DNA from: Entophlyctis helioformis
Lineage: Eukaryota; Chytridiomycota; Chytridiomycetes; Chytridiales; Chytriomycetaceae
Direction: 5' to 3'
Length of the DNA stretch: 64,000 bases
Assembly (NCBI GenBank): GCA_025526915.1
Contig: JAHLKH010000065.1
Span: 62,001 to 126,000 of the forward strand
A program made the position numbers and the translations under genes. Below are positions 58,501 through 64,000 of the stretch, one piece after another. Every line of letters begins with the position of its first letter. The stretch's first letter is position 1. Below the pieces are notes generated by a model. That model was not told where the DNA came from. It did not search any database and saw only the letters and a list, made by a program, of their open reading frames with translations.

Positions 58501-61500
58501 GGTGATCGGCAGACCCGCACGCTGGCAGGCTGTCGCTGTCTTGATGGCCGAGATCGAGTCGCCACCAAGTGCAAAGAACGACGTGTTGCGGCCGATCGAC
58601 TCGACCGGCACGCCAAGCACATCGGCCCACACGGCTGCCATGCGCATCTCGGCATCGCTCGACAGGCTCTCGACTGCAATCACAACGTCCATGGCTGCAA
58701 GTGCCTTCTTGTCCGCCTGCCATTCACCCCAAACCGCCATCATCAATCCCTTGTGTCAGCGTCATCTTCCTCGTCACCATCGCTCAAATGACCGCATTCA
58801 CTGCTTGCTCACCTTGCCATTGACGTTCATCGGAATCGTCTCCAACAGCACAATCGCGGACGGCACCATGTACTGCGGCAGCTTTCCGTGTGCGTGCTCA
58901 AGCACAGCCTCAAGAGCAACACTCGCCGGTGTCACAAACGCAACAATCGCTCCATCGCGCACCATCGTCACAACGCCTTGCACTCCTGCGCACTGCTGCA
59001 GCACCTTGGACACCTCCTCAAGCTCAATGCGGTATCCCTTGACCTTGACTTGATCGTCGCTGCGGCCGAGATACTCGATCTGGCCGTCGGCGTTCCATCG
59101 TCCAATGTCGCCAGTGTCGTACATGCGTGTGTCCGGCTGGCTGATGTCCGCCACAAACTTCTCGGCTGTCAAGTCGGGACGGTTCAAGTATCCGCGCGCA
59201 ATGCCAACACCGCCAATGAACAGACGGCCCTTGATTCCGACGGGGACAGTGCGCAGCTGGTCGTCAAGCACGTAGATGCGCGTGTTTGCAAGCGGCTTGC
59301 CGAGCGTCACATGCGATCCTGGCAGCAGCTGCGATGTCGCTGTTGCGAGAATCGTAATCTCAGTCGGTCCATAGTCCGAGTACAGCTTGACGTGCTTTGA
59401 CCACAGATCTACCTGCGACTGTGGCAATGCTTCCGAAACGAGAAGGACGACTTGCAAGTTCGGGTAGTCGCGCGGATGGATATGCTGCAAACCACTTGGC
59501 GAGATCGAAAGTACGTTGGCCTTGGCGATCATGTCCAGGATAGACTCCTTGGCGAACAGGAGCAGTGTCGCTCCGTTCGTAAGCGCCGAGAAGATGTCAT
59601 GCAATGACGAATCAACGCTGATAGTGAATGTCTGCGACATGTTGATGCCTGGTGCCAGATGACTGAAAAGTGGATGGTGGACAATGCGCTCGTAGACGCC
59701 GCCATGCTCGATCAGCACTCCCTTGGGCAGTCCGGTCGTGCCTGATGTGAAGATGGTGTATGCGAGTGCATCGGCCGTCGCAATCTCGGCCGCCTTGGTG
59801 GTTGGCAGATCCGATGGAAGAGCGTCCAGGTGGAACACCAGTCCGCCGTACGTGGATGGCACGGCGTGTGCTGCTGCTGCCGTCGTGAGAACATGGCCCA
59901 CATTGCACGACTCGAGCATGTAGCTGATGCGGTCGGCTGGCGTGGATGCCTCGATGGGGACGAATGCAGCACCAGACTTGAGCACGCCGAGCAGTCCAAC
60001 GACAAACTCGATCGACCGCGTCACAATGAGCGCAACAGAGACCTCGCGAGTGGCGCCGTGCGACTGCAGCAGATGAGCGACCTGGTTGGCGCGTGCATCC
60101 AGCTGTGCGTATGTGACGGTCGAGGTGCCGTCATCCAGAGCAACAGCATCGGCGTTGAGAGCAGCGCACGCCTCGAACGCATTGTGGACAAGATCGTATG
60201 TGTGCGGCTTGACGGGACCATGTGAAAACTCGGTGAGTGTCTGCGACTGGGCAGGCGACATATCCCACAGCGGTTCGATCGACGACTTGGATGCGACTGT
60301 GGCTGCAAGCTGGACGACCGTAAAGTCAAACTCGGCCAGGATCGACAACGCCTGTGTGTGTGACAGCTGCGAGAAGTCGAAGGCGGCTTCAAGAATCATA
60401 CAACTTGATAGCGGCTGGATTGTAATCTCAAAGTCGTACGCCAATGAACGCGACGATGCTTGGGGTGTAGCATGGCTGAACGGCAGCATGGCATCGGCAT
60501 CGCCTGACAGACGGTCGTCCTCTGGCAGGTTCTCAAACACAAACAGTGTCTGGAACATCTTGGCGTCCGATGCGAAGCCGCTCCACTTGTGCACGTCGAT
60601 CAGTCCCGTGTGCGAGTGTGGCAGCATCTGTCCGTGGTCCGACTGCACGGCACGCAGGACATCGGCTGCATCAGTGCCATCCGACTCGATGCGCACTCGG
60701 CACGGCACGGTGTTGATCATGGCTCCAACAATGCTGCAGTCAAGGATGCATGTGCGAGTGTCAGTCTACAGGCACGCAGACAAGCCACAAGCAGCAGCAA
60801 CACCATGCGACTCACCGGTCGGCACCAGCAACGGGGATCTCGCGGCCTGACAGCACCTGGCCAAACACGATGTCGCTGGATCGCGTGTACTTGCGCAGCG
60901 TCATGGCCCATGCCGCCTTGAGGAACACGGCGACCGTGACGCCGGCTGCCTTGCACGCCGCCTGCATCTGCGGCATCGGCAGGCTGCACTCGAGGACAGC
61001 GGCTTGTCTTCGGAGGCGTCCTCAGAGTCCCACTTGCCGAGCGACAGTGGCTCGGCTGGTGCAACACCGGCAAGGTACTCGCGCCAGAACGACTCGGTGG
61101 CGGCTGCATCCTGTGCGGCGATGTAGTCCACCACAGACCGGAATGCGGGTCGCTCCTCGAGTGCGTGGCCGCCATATGCTGCAAGCAGGTCTCCCACGAT
61201 CATCGGCAGGGACCAGCCATCGTACAGCGTGTGGTGGATCGTGAGCACAACAACAGGATGCGAGTCGTCCGTGTGGGTCAGCAGCGACAGGCGGATCCAG
61301 TGCTTGTCGCCGACGGCAAAGCCACGAGCCTTGTCTTGGTCGAGGAACGCGGCAATGTCCATGTCGGCTGTGAGAGCGACACGCTCGAGTGCAACATCCC
61401 CTCGTTGATGTGCGGCCGCACAACCTGCACAATGCCGGCAGTCGATGTCGGCACAAACGACGTGCGCAGGATGGCGTGGTGCTGCACAAGCGTGCGGAAG

Positions 61501-64000
61501 GCTGCCTCGAGTGCAGCCACATCGATCGCCTGCGTGGCTTGCATGGCACCTGGTTGATATACGCCGATGCATCCTGGATCGTTGCTGCAACCATGCCAGA
61601 CTGCAGTGGCGTGCGGGGAATGCGTCCATGGTCGATGCATCCACTCCGAGTCGGTCGGTCCAGTCGGCGGCAATCTCGTCGAGCGTGTCCTGCGACAGAG
61701 TGGCAGCCGGCCACACTTGCGTGCTGTCAGAGCCAGAGTCGCCAGATGAGGCTGCCGTGTCGGCGAGTGCGGCCTGAGCGTGACAGCGTCTGTGTCTTGA
61801 ACAGCTGCGGCACGGTGATCGGCAGACCCGCACGCTGGCAGGCTGTCGCCGTCTTGATGGCGAGATCGAGTCGCCACCGAGTGCAAAGAACGACGTGTTG
61901 CGGCCGATCGACTCGACCGGCACGCCAAGCACATCGGCCCACACGGCTGCCATGCGCATCTCGGCATCGCTCGACAGGTCTCGACTGCAATCACAACGTC
62001 CATGGCGGCGAGTGCCTTCTTGTCCGTCTTGCCGTTGGCGTTGGTCGGCATGGCGTCCAGTCCACAAACACGGCCGGCACCATGTACGCTGGCAGGTGCT
62101 CCGACACCACATCGCGCAGCTCGTCGGCGTCAATGTCGGCTGGTGTCACAAAGCCAACCAGGTGTGTCTTGTCCTTGACAATCGCTGCCGCCGCCGTCAC
62201 ACGCGGATGCTTCATCAGTGCGGCTGCAACCTCGTCCAGCTCAATGCGGTATCCCTTGAGCTTGACCTGGTCGTCGCGACGTCCAATGATCTCGAAGCGG
62301 CCGTCGGGAAGCATGCGTCCGAGATCGCCTGTCTTGAACATGCGGCTGCCACACTTGGCTGCAAACTCGCCGCTTGCAAACGGATCAGCCAGGAACTTGT
62401 CGGCCGTCATCTCGGGAAGGTTGATGTATCCAGGCGACACACCAATGCCACCAATGAACATCTCGCCCATCACGCCAGCAGGCACGCGGCGCTGCTGCTC
62501 GTCCAGGATGTAGGCAGAAACGTTGTCGATGGCAGATCCGATTGTGATGTCATCGCCAATAGTGAGCTTGGCGGCGTGCGACATGATCGAGATCTCGGAC
62601 GGTCCATATGCGTTGTTGAAGACGACCTTGGAAGCCCACAGATCCTTGAGCTCCTTGGGGCAACGTTCTCCACCGACAGCAACGCTTTTGAGGTTCGGGA
62701 ACTGGCTGGGTGATCCGAGATGGGCAAGACCGGTCGGCGTGATGAAGATCGAGTTGACCATTTGCACAAACTCGAGTGTTCGTTGCCTCGGAGCACGAGA
62801 GTGGCGCCGTTGTTCAGAGCGGACCATGTCTCCCATTGGCAGCCGTCGAATCCGACTGCCATGAACTGCGCCATTCGCATGCCTGGGTGCATCCGAATCG
62901 CTGGTTGCAGTTGCTGACGATGTTGATGGCACCTGCATGCGGCACTGGCACGCCCTTGGGGTTGCCCGTCGAGCCTGATGTGTACACGATCATGAACACA
63001 TCCGATCGAGATGCGGCGTGCTGCTTGTCAGCCGATGCCTGGAATGCGACAACGTCCTTGGTTGATGCGGCTGTCTGGAGAGCATCGGCCGACACCATCA
63101 CGACTTGCACGGTGGATGGCAGCTGCAGCTGGTCGATGTGCTCGCGCTCAGACTCGGTCGACAGCACAACCGTCACGCCGGCATCGGCGAGAATGAACCG
63201 GATGCGCTCGGCTGGGAACTTGGAGTCGAGCGGCACAATCGTCGCGCCAGTCTTGAGCACAGCGAGCAGTGCAAGCGGGAACTCGAGGCATCGCTGCATG
63301 ATCACTGCGACGCGCGAGCCAACACCAATGCCGCCAAGTGCGACGACCTGGTTGGCAAGCAGAGTGCCGCACTTGTTCAGTTCGCCATACGTGATCGACT
63401 CGTCGCCGTACTCGACGGCCGTCCAGTCGGGATGCTCCACTGCGCGTGCCTCGAAGCCGTGGTGCACTGCCTCGTATGGCAGATCCACAAGCGGTCCGAA
63501 GCTGTGTGCATCGAGCAGCTGCATCTGGGCAGGCGACAGATCCCACAGCGGCTCGATCGACGACTTGGATGCGACTGCGGCTGCAAGCTGGCCGACCGTG
63601 AAGTCAAACTCGGCCAGGATCGATGATGCCTGCGTGTGAGACAGCTGCGAGAAGTCGTACAGTGCCGTCAGCGTAATGTCACTCTCACTCGGGAACATGA
63701 TCAGCTCGAATGTGTACGCCAATGAACGCGACGATGCTTGGGGTGCAGCATGGCTGAACGGCGGCTGGGCACCGGCATCGCCAGACAGACGGTCGTCCTC
63801 TGGCAGGTTCTCAAACACAAACAGTGTCTGGAACAGCTTGGCGTCCGATGCAAGTCCGCTCCACTTGTGCACGTCGATCAGACCCGTGTGCGAGTGTGGC
63901 AGCATCTGTCCGTGGTCCGCCTGGATTGCACGAAGGACATCGGCTGCATCAGTGCCATCCGACTCGATGCGCACTCGACACGGCACGGTGTTGATCATGG
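39843..64000 (-). CDS. Multimodular nonribosomal peptide synthetase, N-terminus beyond window
   Basis: Giant cytosolic enzyme that activates amino acids as adenylates, loads them on phosphopantetheine carriers and condenses them. Visible order N to C: (C)-A-T, C-A-T, C-A-T, C-A-T, C-A-T-E, C-A-T, C-A-T-FSH1 hydrolase. Deduced exons, right to left: 64000-60816, 60733-58813, 58716-57500, 57415-54211, 54128-52212, 52116-50900, 50815-46699, 46613-42962, 42877-40429, 40360-39843. A domains show YTSGSTGNPKG, NAYGPSE and KTGDLGR; T domains FFALGGDS; C domains HHTLYDG. No true stop separates the modules, so one gene is preferred over several. Single-base indels break the frame at more than twenty sites, judged against paralogous modules: about 41974, 42052, 42464, 44067, 44824, 46497, 47315, 48514, 49203, 53532, 53650, 53853, 53950, 54606 and ten between 60995 and 62886. 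The product cannot be named. Confidence 0.93.
40568..43869 (-). other. NRPS module 7 C-A-T, last module
   Basis: C (HHTLYDG near 43380) with intron 42878-42961; A about 42350-40894; T with Ser at 40732 (FFALGGDSMNAI). Provisional pocket D-A-W-V-T-C-A-I-I-K. A deletion near 41974 and an insertion near 42052 offset each other; another deletion lies near 42464. The T domain differs from the other copies after the Ser and leads directly into the hydrolase. Confidence 0.88.
43870..47239 (-). other. NRPS module 6 C-A-T following the E domain
   Basis: The C domain is unlike the others: DDMYPVTPLQFGFLSAMM, HHSVCDGWS, and an intron (46614-46698) before the HHxxxDG motif in place of the one after it. 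This fits a D-C-L type C domain. A covers about 45680-44200 and T about 44160-43880 (Ser near 44019). Frame breaks near 46497, 44824 and 44067. Provisional pocket D-M-W-M-T-?-A-V-S-K; one position is lost to an indel. Confidence 0.88.
47240..51829 (-). other. NRPS module 5 C-A-T-E with epimerization domain
   Basis: C intron 50816-50899; A about 50330-48830; T Ser at 48670; E about 48510-47290. The E domain shows LTPVQHKFFNH, the active-site HHLVVDLVSW (near 48100), DLEGHGRE, NTVGWFTTIYP, GLSYGAIKHL and FNYLGRF. It should convert the bound L-residue (or peptidyl end) to D. Provisional pocket D-G-S-H-A-G-V-M-I-K. Indels are seen near 49203, 48514 and 47315. Confidence 0.9.
47290..48515 (-). other. 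Epimerization (E) domain
   Basis: The only E domain in the window. HHxxxDxxSW and the GHGRE, NTVGWFT and NYLGRF signatures distinguish it from a C domain. The downstream C domain (module 6) is correspondingly different in sequence and intron position, as expected of a D-accepting condensation domain. Confidence 0.9.
51830..55129 (-). other. NRPS module 4 C-A-T, second-type A domain, damaged C domain
   Basis: The first half of C matches the other modules, apart from an extra base at 54606 just after HHTLYDGWS. After the intron at 54129-54210 the second half (IIGPLMNAMPCRVDF) is clearly divergent and loses frame near 53950 and 53853. The A domain (about 53640-52212) matches module 2 outside the pocket, with further single-base losses near 53650 and 53532. 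The A-T intron is 52117-52211. The T Ser is at 51957. Provisional pocket D-A-E-Q-C-G-D-M-V-K. Confidence 0.85.
55130..58429 (-). other. NRPS module 3 C-A-T
   Basis: The C domain (HHTLYDG near 57920) has its intron at 57416-57499. The A domain covers about 56930-55420 and is intact over its whole length; T follows with GGDS near 55260. Provisional pocket D-G-W-F-T-G-A-I-I-K. This is the least damaged module and the best reference for judging indels in the others. Confidence 0.9.
58430..61719 (-). other. NRPS module 2 C-A-T, with second-type A domain
   Basis: The C domain is split by an intron at 60734-60815. The A domain (about 60240-58813) is of a different lineage from modules 1, 3, 5, 6 and 7: it carries FTSGTTGLPKG, SDYGPTEITI and YDTGDIGRWNADG, and ends NVNGK at an intron (58717-58812, GTGAGC to GGCAG). 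The next exon starts ADKKALAAMD, the T-domain linker common to all modules. The T Ser is near 58557. Provisional pocket D-S-H-S-L-V-D-I-L-K. Confidence 0.88.
61720..64000 (-). other. NRPS module 1 (partial C)-A-T
   Basis: Only the second half of the C domain is in the window (MINTVPCRV at 63998). The A domain covers about 63540-62010: YTSGSTGNPKG near 62975, NAYGPSE near 62610, KTGDLGRML near 62330, NANGK near 62030. The T domain Ser (ALGGDS) is near 61870. Hand alignment with PheA suggests pocket D-G-W-F-A-G-A-I-M-K (provisional). Ten single-base discrepancies fall between here and module 2. Module 3 is its near-copy 6.6 kb away, but the pocket segment differs. Confidence 0.85.

Noticed and set aside
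50816..61990. Mobile element as the cause of the 6.6-kb repeat
   Set aside because: The repeat consists only of NRPS coding sequence and its introns; no terminal repeats, transposase or target-site duplication seen.
39843..64000. Several separate NRPS genes
   Set aside because: Apparent stops coincide with single-base indels or introns with good GT-AG sites; domains follow one another without promoters or N-termini.

Overview
This is fungal nuclear DNA. Proteins combining a Zn(II)2Cys6 finger with a fungal-specific middle homology region (MHR), short GT-AG introns and a multimodular NRPS with fungal-type architecture all point to a fungus. The sequence is GC-rich and full of CAG/CTG (poly-Gln) tracts. 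I cannot assign the species; an early-diverging (chytrid-like) lineage is only a guess. The window has two blocks.

Block 1 (1-39.0 kb) is an array of eleven paralogous Zn2Cys6 transcription-factor genes, called ZnTF0 to ZnTF10 here. ZnTF0 (runs off the left edge) and ZnTF1 are on the minus strand; ZnTF2 to ZnTF10 are head to tail on the plus strand. The two groups diverge from a 270-bp intergenic region (5963-6232). Each gene has a low-complexity N-terminus (Q/H/S/A/P-rich), a Zn2Cys6 finger, usually a basic G-Y-x-x-x-L-E linker, and an MHR. In ten of eleven genes a phase-0 intron splits the finger between the second and third cysteine, so the DNA-binding domain exists only after splicing. 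ZnTF8 uses an 8-nt microexon there, ZnTF10 a GC-AG intron, and ZnTF9 has an unsplit finger. ZnTF3, ZnTF5 and ZnTF9 each need one extra nucleotide to keep frame.

The border (39.0-39.84 kb) holds a doubtful minus-strand reading frame and a tRNA-Arg(ACG).

Block 2 (39.84-64 kb, minus strand, N-terminus beyond the right edge) is one giant NRPS gene. Read N to C it is (C)-A-T, C-A-T, C-A-T, C-A-T, C-A-T-E, C-A-T, C-A-T, then a fused FSH1/LovG-type serine hydrolase in the place of a canonical thioesterase. That is seven adenylation domains and one epimerization domain, so the visible part should handle at least seven residues with the fifth visible one converted to D. Modules are near-identical tandem duplicates (period 6600 bp), but the A4-A6 substrate pocket is replaced from module to module. 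Introns recur at the same position in most C domains. Many single-base indels break the frame, most densely at 60.99-62.89 kb; these look like consensus errors in a repeat, though real decay is not excluded.

Together the window looks like a secondary-metabolite locus beside an expanded regulator family. A regulatory link between the two is inference.
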